Shown here piece by piece: positions 1-8,898 of a stretch of DNA of 59,569 nt (position 1 is the first letter of the stretch; each line of letters begins with the position of its first letter). Origin of the DNA: Hyphococcus sp. (GTDB lineage: Bacteria > Pseudomonadota > Alphaproteobacteria > Caulobacterales > Parvularculaceae); NCBI GenBank assembly GCA_013002535.1, contig JABDJK010000013.1, positions 1-59,569 on the forward strand, written 5' to 3'. Both the position numbers and the translations under genes were made by a program. The notes beneath the pieces are model-generated. The model was not told the origin of the DNA and searched no databases. It saw only the letters and a program-made list of their open reading frames with translations.

Positions 1-1717
1 CCCTTTATTTGACGGCATGCCTTCGCCATTCGCCGCGACCCGGTACAATTCATTGATCGTCAAACGACCGCTCAATGACGACTTGATGGAAATCGCCCGC
101 AGCGACGACGGCGCAATCATGGGGCTGAAACGCCGCGACCGACCGCAATGGGGGATTCAATTTCACCCTGAGTCGATCTTAACGGAACACGGCCGCCAGC
201 TTGCGGAAAATTTTCGCGACATCACATCGGGGCGAATTGGTCAACGCCGATCAACGACTTCAAAAAAAAGTTCATTCTCGCCAGCGCCAAAGCGCGAAGA
301 AATTTCGATCAGGTATCGGAAGATTGGAATTGGCCAGACCGCTGTGGATATGTTTCTTGCGCTTGCGCGCCGGTCCAAGGCGTGCGCGTGGCTCGATAGC
401 GCTGACCGAAACCATGAAAATTCGCGCTGGAGCTATTTTGCCGCCGTTGACTTTCCGGGAAATTCTTTCCTGAAATATTCGACCCATGTGCAACGTGTTG
501 AAGAGATTTCGAACGACGCATCGACGCCGCGACATACCAGCGTCCTTGACTATCTTGCGCGCACTTCCGGCGTTGAAATCATTGGCTCTGCGCCGCCATG
601 CCCGTTCGCTGGAGGCCATATCGGTTGGATCGGCTATGAAATGCGAAATGAATGCGGCGCGCCGACGGACCGCCGCGCGGTGACGCCGGATGCGCTCTTT
701 CTGCGAGCGAACAGTTTTCTGGCCTTTGATCATGCGGCGGGCGATCTGTTTGCAGCCGGCGTCAGCCCGGCGATTTCGAAAGCGAGTTTTATGGCGTGGG
801 TCAACGTCCTGGAGACCGAATTTTCAGGCGCGGCGGAAGAGAATAACAATCTGAATGATTGGGTGAAATCGACAGATGCAAAATTTCAATTGCGCGATGA
901 AAAGGCCGTCTACGAACAGAAAATTGAACGTTGTCTTGAACTAATTCGCGATGGCGAAACTTATCAAGTTTGCCTGACCAATGAAATCTCGTGCCAAAGC
1001 GACATCGATCACGTTGATCTTTACGAATGCGTGAGGCGCGAAAACCCGGCGCCCTTCTCGGCATTGGTGCGCTGGGAAGGGAATGCCGTCATCAGCGCCT
1101 CACCGGAGCGGTTTCTTTCAATAGGCCAACATCAAAAAATTTCCGCCAAGCCCATCAAAGGCACCATCCGACGGAGCAACAACAAGGATGAAGACGCAGC
1201 GCTGGCGCAGCGCTTGTCGAACAGCTCAAAGGACCGAGCCGAAAATGTCATGATCGTCGATCTTTTGCGCAATGATCTCTCTAAAGTTTGCAAGACCGGC
1301 ACAATCAACGTTTCGAAGCTTTGTGAAATTGAAAGCTTTGCAACGGTTCATCAACTCGTTTCAACGATCGAAGGCGACCTGCGATCCGATGTATCCATTG
1401 CGGACATCGTGAGAGCGACGTTTCCGGGAGGTTCCATGACCGGCGCGCCGAAGCTCCGCACGATGCAACACATAGATGCGTTAGAGGACCGAGCCCGCGG
1501 CGTATATTCCGGCGCGTTGGGTTGGATCGGCTATGACGGCCGAGCTGACCTCAGCATTGTCATCAGAACAATTGTCGCCATGGGCGAGAATTTGTCGATT
1601 GGCGCAGGGGGCGGCATCGTCGGTGATTCCATACCGTCAGCTGAATTTGCCGAGATGACGCTGAAAGCACGGGCGCTGAAGCGCGCAATCGCTGACCATC
1701 AGTCGAGCAATGATTAG
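1..1717 (+). CDS. pabAB: Fused aminodeoxychorismate synthase PabA-PabB (5'-truncated by window)
   Basis: The reading frame is open from the first bases of the window, so the start lies upstream. The first ~70 visible residues are the C-terminal end of a class I glutamine amidotransferase: ATRYNSL, then GIQFHPESI, which supplies the catalytic His and Glu. After a linker of about 30 residues comes a chorismate-binding domain with PIKGT, IVDLLRNDL, FPGGSMTGAPK and a GAGGGIV tail. The lysine in PIKGT is the residue typical of PabB; anthranilate synthases (TrpE) have PIAGT, so 4-amino-4-deoxychorismate synthesis for folate is preferred over tryptophan synthesis. A fused amidotransferase would channel ammonia from glutamine to chorismate. 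No pabC is adjacent on the visible side. The family call is secure; PabB rather than TrpE rests mainly on that lysine. Confidence 0.9.
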   Translation, partial: PLFDGMPSPFAATRYNSLIVKRPLNDDLMEIARSDDGAIMGLKRRDRPQWGIQFHPESILTEHGRQLAENFRDITSGRIGQRRSTTSKKSSFSPAPKREEISIRYRKIGIGQTAVDMFLALARRSKACAWLDSADRNHENSRWSYFAAVDFPGNSFLKYSTHVQRVEEISNDASTPRHTSVLDYLARTSGVEIIGSAPPCPFAGGHIGWIGYEMRNECGAPTDRRAVTPDALFLRANSFLAFDHAAGDLFAAGVSPAISKASFMAWVNVLETEFSGAAEENNNLNDWVKSTDAKFQLRDEKAVYEQKIERCLELIRDGETYQVCLTNEISCQSDIDHVDLYECVRRENPAPFSALVRWEGNAVISASPERFLSIGQHQKISAKPIKGTIRRSNNKDEDAALAQRLSNSSKDRAENVMIVDLLRNDLSKVCKTGTINVSKLCEIESFATVHQLVSTIEGDLRSDVSIADIVRATFPGGSMTGAPKLRTMQHIDALEDRARGVYSGALGWIGYDGRADLSIVIRTIVAMGENLSIGAGGGIVGDSIPSAEFAEMTLKARALKRAIADHQSSND

Positions 1718-1837
1718 GCAGTCCACATGCGTTGTCTTGGCGCGGTCAATTTGTCCCATTGGCGATTGACATCGCGCCGCCAACATTGCTTTTGACGGTC
1801 GTCCTTTACGATCAGCCAAAATTGCAGGAGCTTTTCC

Positions 1838-2128
1838 ATGTTGCGCCATATCGTGTTTTTCTCTGCGCAAGATTGTGGAGATCTGGAAAAAATTGTCGAC
1901 GGGCTACGCAACCTCGAACGCATTCCAAGCGCGGATCGGCTCGAAGTTAAAGTCAACAAAAAGCTCGATAAAATCTCAAACGAAATTGACGTAATTGTTT
2001 ATGGCGAATTTGTCGACGAGATTGCGCTGGAGGAATTCAAGAACCATCCGGCCTATGATGAATCAACGCGCGCTGTTCGTCCGCTTCGCGAAATGCGGTT
2101 TGTTGCGGATTTTGACGCCGATGAATAG
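1838..2128 (+). CDS. Dabb (stress-responsive A/B barrel) domain protein
   Basis: A 96-residue protein starting MLRHIVFF, the usual N-terminus of the Dabb family of small dimeric ferredoxin-like alpha/beta barrels. It contains the ...YGEFVDEIALEEFKNHPAYDE segment typical of the fold (a helix followed by HPAY/HPxH). An AGGAG ribosome binding site lies 7 bases before the ATG. Family members range from plant stress proteins to small polyketide or terpenoid cyclases, and most bacterial members have no known substrate. It stands between pabAB and a convergent crotonase gene, and nothing in the context assigns a reaction. Family assignment is good; function unknown. Confidence 0.8.
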   Translation: MLRHIVFFSAQDCGDLEKIVDGLRNLERIPSADRLEVKVNKKLDKISNEIDVIVYGEFVDEIALEEFKNHPAYDESTRAVRPLREMRFVADFDADE

Positions 2129-2139
2129 TTTTCGCCGAG

Positions 2140-2931
2140 CTACTTGCCTTTGAATTGCGCTTTACGCTTGCCGAAGAATGCGGCGACGCCTTCCAGAAAA
2201 TCATCGGATCTGCCCGCATCGCGCTGGAGTGTCCGCTCAAGATCGAGCTGATCGTCAAGATTTGAATCAAGCGCCGCCCAGGCGGCCTTGCGGATCATAG
2301 CGAGCGCCTGCGTTGGGCCAGCGGCGAGTTTTTCTGCGATCTCTATTGCCGTTCTCTCGACATCATCGTCGTCGACAAGACGCGTCACCAGACCATCCTG
2401 AAAAGCTCGTTCAGCCGGATATCGTTCGCCGAGAAGCATCAATTCCATGGCGCGCACACGGCCAATCGCCTTTGCTAACAAGTAAGTCGAGCCGCCATCG
2501 GGAACGAGACCAATATTGCAGAATGCCTGCAGGAAATAGGCGCCTTTGCCGGCGACGATAATATCGCCCATACAGGCGATGGAGCAGCCGACGCCGGCGG
2601 CGGGCCCGCGCACGGCTGTCACCAAAGGCGCAGGTAAGTCACGCAGCATACGGATCAAAGGATTGTACATTTTGTCTAGCTGCTCGCCGAGGTCGCGATC
2701 CGGTTTCGCCAAATCCTCGTTGCCTCCAGCCGCTAGGTTTGCGCCGGAAGAGAAAGCGCGACCACGGCTCGACAGCACAATCGCGCGCGCTTCTTTCGAG
2801 GCGCGGTCGAGTGTTGCGATCAGGGCATTGCCGAGTTCCAGCGTGATCGCATTCAGGCTGTCTGGGTCGTTCAGATAAATTATTGCAACGTCGCCGCGCT
2901 TTTCATATTCGACTTGTTGTGCTTCAGTCAT
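2140..2931 (-). CDS. Enoyl-CoA hydratase/isomerase family protein (PaaG-like crotonase)
   Basis: A 263-residue single-domain crotonase. It has the CoA-binding and oxyanion-hole segments RAFSSGANL and GPAAGVGCS, and the active-site helix GLVPDGGSTYLL. At the usual second catalytic Glu position it has the Asp of PDGG, as in PaaG-type ring-epoxide/enoyl-CoA isomerases and unlike classical two-Glu hydratases. Isomerase or dehydrating activity on an acyl-CoA is therefore more likely than plain crotonyl-CoA hydration. It is convergent with the Dabb gene and divergent from the CaiB-type gene, close to other acyl-CoA genes. No phenylacetate (paa) genes are present, so the substrate is left open. Confidence 0.85.
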   Translation of the reverse strand: MTEAQQVEYEKRGDVAIIYLNDPDSLNAITLELGNALIATLDRASKEARAIVLSSRGRAFSSGANLAAGGNEDLAKPDRDLGEQLDKMYNPLIRMLRDLPAPLVTAVRGPAAGVGCSIACMGDIIVAGKGAYFLQAFCNIGLVPDGGSTYLLAKAIGRVRAMELMLLGERYPAERAFQDGLVTRLVDDDDVERTAIEIAEKLAAGPTQALAMIRKAAWAALDSNLDDQLDLERTLQRDAGRSDDFLEGVAAFFGKRKAQFKGK

Positions 2932-3043
2932 TGCAGTAGCCCTGTTGAATTTTCCTGGCGAAACGCGTCAAACTAAAGCTATGGCATGACGATTTCGCTC
3001 TGGCAATTCGCCGGTGCAGTTGCGCCAAATGAAGGCTTTGACT

Positions 3044-4171
3044 ATGGCAGGACCGCTAAAAAATATTCGGATTATTGAATTTGCGGGAATAGGGCCGGGG
3101 CCGTTTTGCGGCATGATGCTGGCGGACCATGGCGCAGAGGTTATCCGCATTGATCGTATCGGCGGCGCGCATGTTGCGGGCGATCCGCTGGGTCGCTCGA
3201 AAAAATCCATCGCCATCAATATGAAAACTGATGAGGGCGTTGGTCTTGCGCGTGAGCTTTGCAAATCCGCCGATGGGTTGATCGAAGGGTTTCGTCCGGG
3301 CGTTATGGAGAAACTAGGTTTGGGTCCCGATGTTCTTTTAGGCGATAACCCAGATATGATTTACGGCAGAATGACCGGTTGGGGCCAAACGGGGCCGCTT
3401 GCCCATGCTGCGGGTCATGACATCAACTACATTGCGTTGTCGGGTGTTTTGCACACTTGCGGCCGGCGCGGTGAAAAACCAACGCCGCCGGTCAATTATC
3501 TTGGCGATTTCGGGGGCGGCGGCTTAATGCTCGCTTTCGCGATGACGGGTGCGATCTTGAATGTGAAGAATGGCGGCGAGGGTCAGGTCGTTGATTGCGC
3601 GATGACAGAAGGTTCTGCGCTCCTCGCAACCATGACCTACGGATTTCTGAACAACAATTTCTGGCGTGACCAACCGGGCGTCAACATTATCGATACTGGT
3701 GCACATTTTTACGATACGTATGAAACCAAAGACGGAAGATGGGTAGCTATTGGTTCGATTGAGCCGCAATTTTATGGTGAGCTGCGCGAAAAAGCCGGTC
3801 TTAAAGACAGCGCTTTTGACAAACAAATGGACCAGAATGAATGGCCTGCGTTGAAAGAAAAATTGGCCGAATTATTCAAAATGAAAACGCGCGATGAATG
3901 GGATGCGCTGTTAGCGGGCACCGATGTTTGCTATGCGCCGGTGCTGTCCATGACTGAAGCGCCGGATCATCCGCATAATAGAGAGCGTGGTTCCTTTGTT
4001 GACGTGAACGGCGCCAAACAACCGGCGCCGGCGCCGCGTTATAGCTCGACAGAAAACAATGCGCCTGCGCCGTCACCTCAAGTCGGCTCGAATGCGACCG
4101 AAATTTTGGCGTTGCTTAACAAGTCGGATGACGAAATCGCTGCGCTTCGAGAGGCTGGAGTGATCGGTTGA
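3044..4171 (+). CDS. CaiB/BaiF family protein, alpha-methylacyl-CoA racemase-like
   Basis: A class III CoA-transferase fold protein of about 375 residues (MAGPLKNIRIIEF). The N-terminal GIGPGPFCGMMLADHGAEVIRI, RSKKSIAINMK and a conserved DIN (GHDINYIALSG) match the alpha-methylacyl-CoA racemase (AMACR) branch, where His and Asp near this site carry out alpha-proton exchange on 2-methylacyl-CoA. This would let branched-chain acyl-CoAs enter beta-oxidation. I chose the ATG at 3044 because GAAGG lies 8 bases upstream; a GTG at 3014 is open but adds a non-conserved extension. Neighbouring crotonase and FadJ-like genes support a role in acyl-CoA catabolism. A CoA-transferase role cannot be excluded by sequence alone. 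Confidence 0.85.
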   Translation: MAGPLKNIRIIEFAGIGPGPFCGMMLADHGAEVIRIDRIGGAHVAGDPLGRSKKSIAINMKTDEGVGLARELCKSADGLIEGFRPGVMEKLGLGPDVLLGDNPDMIYGRMTGWGQTGPLAHAAGHDINYIALSGVLHTCGRRGEKPTPPVNYLGDFGGGGLMLAFAMTGAILNVKNGGEGQVVDCAMTEGSALLATMTYGFLNNNFWRDQPGVNIIDTGAHFYDTYETKDGRWVAIGSIEPQFYGELREKAGLKDSAFDKQMDQNEWPALKEKLAELFKMKTRDEWDALLAGTDVCYAPVLSMTEAPDHPHNRERGSFVDVNGAKQPAPAPRYSSTENNAPAPSPQVGSNATEILALLNKSDDEIAALREAGVIG

Positions 4172-4183
4172 GGCCAAGTGCAT

Positions 4184-4329
4184 CCCTCATCCCGAGGCGC
4201 CATTTTCGGCAATCGAAGATTGACGGAAAAGCCTCAAAGGGTCGGTTGGATGGAAACTAATCGACGAAACAGCGCTGCCTCGCCACCCTTCGAGGCTCGG
4301 CCTAGCGGCCTTACACCTCAGGATGAGGG
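4184..4329. repeat. Palindromic intergenic repeat, family A copy 1
   Basis: An element of about 146 bp bounded by CCCTCATCCCGAGG and its near-perfect inverse CCTCAGGATGAGGG. An inner inverted pair (CCTCAAAGGG / CCCTTCGAGG) lies inside. It fills the gap between two convergent genes (the AMACR-like gene and the FadJ-like gene), so transcripts from both sides would carry it as a hairpin. The same outer and inner arms recur at 35877-36016, and a shorter form is at 23007-23067. No coding capacity is seen. Confidence 0.7.
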
Positions 4330-4383
4330 CTTTTCCAATTTTAACCCAGTCGCTGAATAATTGGCGATATTTTCTGCGTGTCG

Positions 4384-6456
4384 TTATTCATTCACAACCT
4401 GACTCAACCGTTCGCCCGACGCTGCGCACTTCTCAAGGAAAGGCGACGGCGTGAAAGCTTCGCCAAATCGCTTTTCGAAATCGGAAAGCGTCGCAACAAT
4501 CTTGTCGAGGCCCACCGTATCCGCCCAGAACATCGGACCGCCGCGATAGACCGGCCAATTATATCCTTTGATGCACGCGATATCGATGTCCGACCCACGG
4601 ATCGCAATATTTTCATCAAGCACTTTCGCGCCTTCATTGACCACCGGATAGAGTAGGCGCGCCAGAATTTCATCATCATCGGCGCTGATTTGATCAACGC
4701 CTTTTTCGTCAGCGACCTCTTTGATGATGTCCATAGCGAGCGGCGAGAGTGTCGCTTTGCGGTTTTCATCATAGTCGTAGTAGCCGCCGTTTTTCTTCTG
4801 GCCGAGGCGGTCGCGAGCGACGAGTTCCGATGCGACTGTTTTCTCGTTGGCGTCACGCCCGATCACATCAAGGCCGACAAGGTCGAACATCTGAAACGGC
4901 CCCATGGCAAAACCATAATCAAATATGACACGGTCAATGTCGGCTGGACTGACGCCCTGAAGCGCCATCATGTTTGCTTGTTTGCCGCGTACGGTCATGA
5001 CGCGATTTGCGATAAAACCGTGGCCGACCCGCGACAGCACAGGCGTTTTGCGAATTTTTTTTGACAAAACCATCGCAGTGTTGATGAGGTCTTTGCTAGT
5101 ATTTTCGCCGCGCACAATTTCCAGAAGCGGCATGATGTTGGCTGGCGAAAAGAAATGAAGCCCCATGACGTCCTGCGGTCGGTTCGTTGACGCGGCAATT
5201 TCATCGATGTCAAGATAAGATGTGTTTGACGCGAGGATAGCGCCGTCTTTCGCGATCTTGCCGAGCTTTCCAAAGATCTCTTTTTTGATGTCCATTTGTT
5301 CAAAGACGGCCTCGATGATGAGGTCGGCGTCGCCAAGGGCTTCGAGTTCGGTTGTCGGATTAATAAAGCCCATGGCGGTCTCAACAGCGTCCATGCTCAT
5401 GCGGCCTTTCCTGACGGAGCTTTCGTAGTTCTTACGAATAACACCGACGCCGCGATCCAGCGCTTCCTCCGTTTGCTCGACGAGGGTTACTGGCACGCCG
5501 GCGCTCAGAAAATTCATCGTGATGCCGCCGCCCATTGTGCCGGCCCCAATAACGCCAACGCGTTTTATGTCGCGTGTTGGCGTGTCGTTCGGCACGTCCG
5601 GCACTTTCGCGGTCTGGCGTTCTGCGAAAAACACATAGCGTTGAGCGGCGGACTCGATGCTTCCCATCAGCTCCATGAAGAGTTCGCGTTCGCGTGCGAT
5701 GCTTTCATCGAAAGGCAATTCAACGGCGGCTTCGATGCATTTGATGATATTTTCAGGCGCCTTGAAGCCGCGAAACTTGCGGGCATTTTTTTTGCGAAAA
5801 TTATCGAAGACTTCGATGTTGCCCTTGTATTCTGCGATCTTGTCTTCGCGATCGCGCACGCGCACCTTCGGCGCCTCATTGTCTACCAGCGCACGTGCAT
5901 AAGCGACGGCGTCAGCGCGCAAAGCAACCTCATCAGCCAATTTGTCGAACACGCCGTAATCGAGCGCAGTATTCGCGTTGATCGGTTTGCCGCTAGTGAT
6001 CATGTCCAATGCGATGGGCACGCCAACAAGGCGCGGCAAACGCTGTGTGCCGCCGGCGCCCGGCAAAAGCCCGAGGTTGACTTCTGGCAATCCGATTTTT
6101 GCCGACGGAATAGCGATGCGATAGTTACAGCAAAGCGCGGTTTCGCAGCCGCCGCCGAGGGCCGTTCCATGGATCGCGGCGACAGTCAGTTTTGGACTGG
6201 CTTCGATGACGTCAAGCATTTCGCCGAGATGGGGCGACTTCATCGGCTTGCCGAATTCGGTGATATCAGCGCCGGCGAAAAAAGTGCGCCCGCCGCAGGT
6301 CAGGACGATCGCATCAACATCCTTGTCCTGTGCGGCCTTTTCGAAAGCTTCAACAACCGCGCTGCGCACAGCGTGCCCGAGCGCGTTAACTGGCGGCGAG
6401 TCGATGGTGATGATTGCGACGCCGTATTCGCGCTCATAAGTCATTAGCTCTGGCAT
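4384..6456 (-). CDS. Bifunctional enoyl-CoA hydratase / 3-hydroxyacyl-CoA dehydrogenase
   Basis: A 690-residue fusion. The N-terminal ~200 residues are a crotonase domain with the oxyanion-hole GTALGGGCE and the catalytic [15 protein letters not shown] segment, both Glu positions present. After a linker of about 100 residues comes the NAD-binding Rossmann motif [12 protein letters not shown]. This is followed by the HFFSPA segment carrying the catalytic His and two C-terminal 3-hydroxyacyl-CoA dehydrogenase helical domains. It would hydrate trans-2-enoyl-CoA and oxidise the L-3-hydroxy product in fatty acid beta-oxidation. The length matches the FadJ/peroxisomal L-bifunctional enzyme type. 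No thiolase gene is adjacent. A TGAGGA site stands just ahead of the start. It is convergent with the AMACR-like gene. Confidence 0.93.
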   Translation of the reverse strand: MPELMTYEREYGVAIITIDSPPVNALGHAVRSAVVEAFEKAAQDKDVDAIVLTCGGRTFFAGADITEFGKPMKSPHLGEMLDVIEASPKLTVAAIHGTALGGGCETALCCNYRIAIPSAKIGLPEVNLGLLPGAGGTQRLPRLVGVPIALDMITSGKPINANTALDYGVFDKLADEVALRADAVAYARALVDNEAPKVRVRDREDKIAEYKGNIEVFDNFRKKNARKFRGFKAPENIIKCIEAAVELPFDESIARERELFMELMGSIESAAQRYVFFAERQTAKVPDVPNDTPTRDIKRVGVIGAGTMGGGITMNFLSAGVPVTLVEQTEEALDRGVGVIRKNYESSVRKGRMSMDAVETAMGFINPTTELEALGDADLIIEAVFEQMDIKKEIFGKLGKIAKDGAILASNTSYLDIDEIAASTNRPQDVMGLHFFSPANIMPLLEIVRGENTSKDLINTAMVLSKKIRKTPVLSRVGHGFIANRVMTVRGKQANMMALQGVSPADIDRVIFDYGFAMGPFQMFDLVGLDVIGRDANEKTVASELVARDRLGQKKNGGYYDYDENRKATLSPLAMDIIKEVADEKGVDQISADDDEILARLLYPVVNEGAKVLDENIAIRGSDIDIACIKGYNWPVYRGGPMFWADTVGLDKIVATLSDFEKRFGEAFTPSPFLEKCAASGERLSQVVNE

Positions 6457-6561
6457 AAAATCCTCAGCGTTTTTCTGAAATTATGAAAATTGTCAGCACG
6501 ATTGTAGTTGGATATCGCGCGGTTTAAAACTCTGCGCAGCAGAGCAATCTGAGGATTTTTC

Positions 6562-7140
6562 TCAGTAGAGATCGCCCGGCCGGTCAACATCTCGATTGAT
6601 CCCGCGGTCTTCGACCGGAACTGTCGTAAGGTATTCGATATTGCGTTCAATGATTTCTCGGGCGCCGGCGTCGCCGGATAAATTGCATAACTCGTCAAAA
6701 TGTTGCGATGGAAAAATCACTGGGTGTCCTCGCTGGTCGCCATGCGTTGGGGTGATAATTGATCCGTGCGGCGTCGATTGAAATTTTTCCACAAGCGCCT
6801 GTATTGTCTTTGCTGAAACGAACGGCATATCGCCAAGGGCAATCGCGACGCCGTCAAAATTTTTGCTTTCTATTGCCCTAATACCGGCGGCTATGGACGA
6901 CCCCAAACCATCGCTCGTGTGGCGGTTTTCAACGATTGTGAAATTTTGCTGGCTTGCGATTTTTTTGACCGCAGCATTGTCAGGGTCAACGACAACATAT
7001 CGCGTCGCGAATGATGACGCGGCATATTTTTTCAGCGTTACCGCGAGCAACGGCTCACCGCTGAGATTTGCCGTCAGTTTATCGCTGGCGCCGAAGCGTT
7101 TTGAGGAACCGGCAGCCAAAACGATGAGGGCGAGCCGCAT
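6562..7140 (-). CDS. MobA-like nucleotidyltransferase (MocA-type molybdenum cofactor cytidylyltransferase)
   Basis: A 192-residue protein with the N-terminal nucleotide-binding signature LAAGSSKRFG, a K at TANLSGEPLL, the metal-site ALGDMPFVS, and the substrate segment GHPVIFP. These fit the MocA/MobA-like family that adds CMP (or GMP) to molybdopterin-Mo. Its start overlaps the xdhC stop by one base (TGATG), so the two are translationally coupled. They lie downstream of iorA-iorB, whose product needs molybdopterin cytosine dinucleotide. The context therefore favours a cytidylyltransferase dedicated to that enzyme. The start codon choice is fixed by the coupling. Confidence 0.85.
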   Translation of the reverse strand: MRLALIVLAAGSSKRFGASDKLTANLSGEPLLAVTLKKYAASSFATRYVVVDPDNAAVKKIASQQNFTIVENRHTSDGLGSSIAAGIRAIESKNFDGVAIALGDMPFVSAKTIQALVEKFQSTPHGSIITPTHGDQRGHPVIFPSQHFDELCNLSGDAGAREIIERNIEYLTTVPVEDRGINRDVDRPGDLY

Positions 7141-8066
7141 CAGGACCGGCGCCCGCGGCGATGGGCGATGATTTCCGCGAGAATGGCGACGGCAATCTCA
7201 TTTGGATTTTGCGCGCCGATGTCCATCCCAATGGGGCCGCGAATAATCGTTGCCGGCCGTTTGGTCTGGAGCGGCGTCATCAGGGCTTCAAGGCGTGCAG
7301 CATGCGTTGTCCGGCTGCCGAGGGCGCCAATGTAATCAGCATTGGAGGTTAGGGCAGCCCGCAAGATTGCGGTTTCCCAATCATGTTCATGGAATAGCGT
7401 CACGACGGCCGAAAATTCATCAAACCGCAAGGCGTTAAAATCTGCGGTGCGATGAATTTGTTCACATGTCACGCCCTGTTCGCCGAGATATGCCAGCGCC
7501 GCCTCATCTGGGCTGAATGCGCGCGTATCAAAACCTGCGGCACTCGCGTTAGCGCAAAATGATGCGAGGTTTACGCCCTCTCCGAAAACGAAAATTCGGT
7601 AATCGGGATCATGTGTTTTTACGAACGTATTTTGATCTCGTTGCGGCGCCTCATCTCGGAACGCAGATGTTAATTGGTCAAGGTCAATTTCGACGTAACC
7701 CGTCCTGCGGGTGTCATCGTATTCTGCGACTGCACGAACAATTTCTTCCGCGTTTTTCGTTTCAATATGGATGTCGATGCCGGAGCCGCAGGGAAGAACA
7801 ACATCGAGATAGGGCGAGCCTTCGCCGTATCGAACAATTTTGTTTTCGTGTATTTTGATGCAACGCTGTGCTTCAGCGACGATGGCGCTCTCGGCGCATC
7901 CTCCGGTAATCATGCCAGCGCTTTTGCCATCTTCACAGACGCCTATTTGTGCGCCAACGGGGCGCGGCGAAGAGCCGTCAATATTAACGAGCGTTGCGAT
8001 GGCAATCCGCTCGCCGGCCTCAAGGCGTTCGCGAAGGAACGGAATGACGTTTTCAACAAATTTCAT
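7140..8066 (-). CDS. XdhC/CoxI family molybdoenzyme maturation factor
   Basis: A 308-residue protein with the two XdhC domains. The N-terminal one is about residues 1-80, with the conserved GSSPRPVGAQIGV and the MITGGCAE cysteine segment. The C-terminal Rossmann-like domain (about 160-300) has YIGALGSRTTHAARL and GPIGMDIGAQNPNEIAVAI. XdhC proteins bind molybdenum cofactor, protect it and hand the sulfurated form to apo molybdenum hydroxylases. It lies between a dihaem cytochrome-like gene upstream and the MocA-like gene it overlaps by one base. This is a typical accessory pair for the IorAB enzyme encoded earlier in the same operon. Confidence 0.92.
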   Translation of the reverse strand: MKFVENVIPFLRERLEAGERIAIATLVNIDGSSPRPVGAQIGVCEDGKSAGMITGGCAESAIVAEAQRCIKIHENKIVRYGEGSPYLDVVLPCGSGIDIHIETKNAEEIVRAVAEYDDTRRTGYVEIDLDQLTSAFRDEAPQRDQNTFVKTHDPDYRIFVFGEGVNLASFCANASAAGFDTRAFSPDEAALAYLGEQGVTCEQIHRTADFNALRFDEFSAVVTLFHEHDWETAILRAALTSNADYIGALGSRTTHAARLEALMTPLQTKRPATIIRGPIGMDIGAQNPNEIAVAILAEIIAHRRGRRS

Positions 8067-8110
8067 TTGGGCGAAACCTTAGCACGCCTTTGCCGCTTCG
8101 AAATCAGGCA

Positions 8111-8707
8111 TTAGTCCGCCGGCGGGCATGGCGCGCCGCTGGCCGACCAAGCGACAAGAAAATCCGCTGTTTCTTTCGCCGAATACGGCGCCGGTTTGCG
8201 GCCTGGACCAGGGGCCCAGCCCCACGCTACCAACGGGTCTTCCGCGACATGGGATTGGAGTTCAGCCAGTGTTCGCCCGCCATTGCGCGTCGGATCTTTG
8301 ACCTGTTCGCAAATCTCTGTCGAACTTTTGCCCCACCACGCCATTTCAGCCGGCGGCAAATGCCAGACTTCGGCGCCAGGGGGCCCGTGAAGTTTCTGTG
8401 CGTTTTCGGCCATGTGGCAGGTGGTGCACATCAAGCCGGGATGCCCGAGCAATAATTCTGGCGAACCGCCGACATACATAGGGTGCTTGTATGTGCCGCC
8501 GTAATGTTCACCGGACCACATGGGGCGCCCGTCAGCGACGTGACAGCTAGCGCAGCGCTCATCGGAAAAAATTTCGTAGATCTTCGCCCAGGCAGCGAGG
8601 CCGGACGCCTCATCCGGCGCCTCCGCTTCTTGGGCGTTCGGCGACGAAATCAAAAAAGCGCCGACGGCGGCGATTTTTATCAGTGATGCTCGCATTACAA
8701 AATTCAC
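8111..8707 (-). CDS. Exported dihaem c-type cytochrome-like protein of the molybdenum hydroxylase operon
   Basis: A 198-residue protein with a cleavable-looking signal peptide (residues ~5-25, ending SSPNAQE) and two haem c motifs: CASCH at 52-56 and CTTCH at 94-98. The rest has scattered Trp, Met and His residues that could give axial ligands. An alternative start at Met5 (8695) leaves a better signal peptide. Its place between iorB and xdhC suggests it takes electrons from the periplasmic molybdenum hydroxylase, as cytochrome c subunits do for related nicotinate or aldehyde hydroxylases. The role is inference; I do not recognise a named family. The sequence does not look like a classical class I cytochrome c. 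Confidence 0.8.
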   Translation of the reverse strand: MNFVMRASLIKIAAVGAFLISSPNAQEAEAPDEASGLAAWAKIYEIFSDERCASCHVADGRPMWSGEHYGGTYKHPMYVGGSPELLLGHPGLMCTTCHMAENAQKLHGPPGAEVWHLPPAEMAWWGKSSTEICEQVKDPTRNGGRTLAELQSHVAEDPLVAWGWAPGPGRKPAPYSAKETADFLVAWSASGAPCPPAD

Positions 8708-8755
8708 TTTCGATTTTTTACGGGCTCTCTTGAATTTATCTATGACCTACTCAAC

Positions 8756-8852
8756 GTCATCGTCGGGCTTATTCCGACGATCTCCGGCGGAACGGGCTGT
8801 GGCTTGAGATCCTCGGGAGCCAATGGATGGGACCCGTTGGCCCGAGAATGAC
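8756..8852. repeat. Palindromic intergenic repeat, family C copy 1
   Basis: Outer arms GTCATCGTCGGGCT (8756) and GGCCCGAGAATGAC (ending 8852) are inverted copies with a few mismatches. The interior holds GACGATCT and AGATCCTCGGG as another inverted pair. The type resembles the GTCAT...ATGAC palindromes common in alphaproteobacterial intergenic DNA. It stands inside the operon between iorB and the dihaem gene, where an RNA hairpin could lower expression of the downstream genes or stabilise the upstream message. Confidence 0.55.
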
Positions 8853-8898
8853 TTCGCTGAGAATTTCGTTCGATGATCGAAAATAGTTCATACCGGCT

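Noticed and set aside
5296-6447. Long plus-strand open frame (383 codons) opposite the FadJ-like gene
   Set aside because: It is fully antisense to a gene with complete crotonase and dehydrogenase motifs. The antisense frame resembles no family and is typical of high-GC shadow frames.
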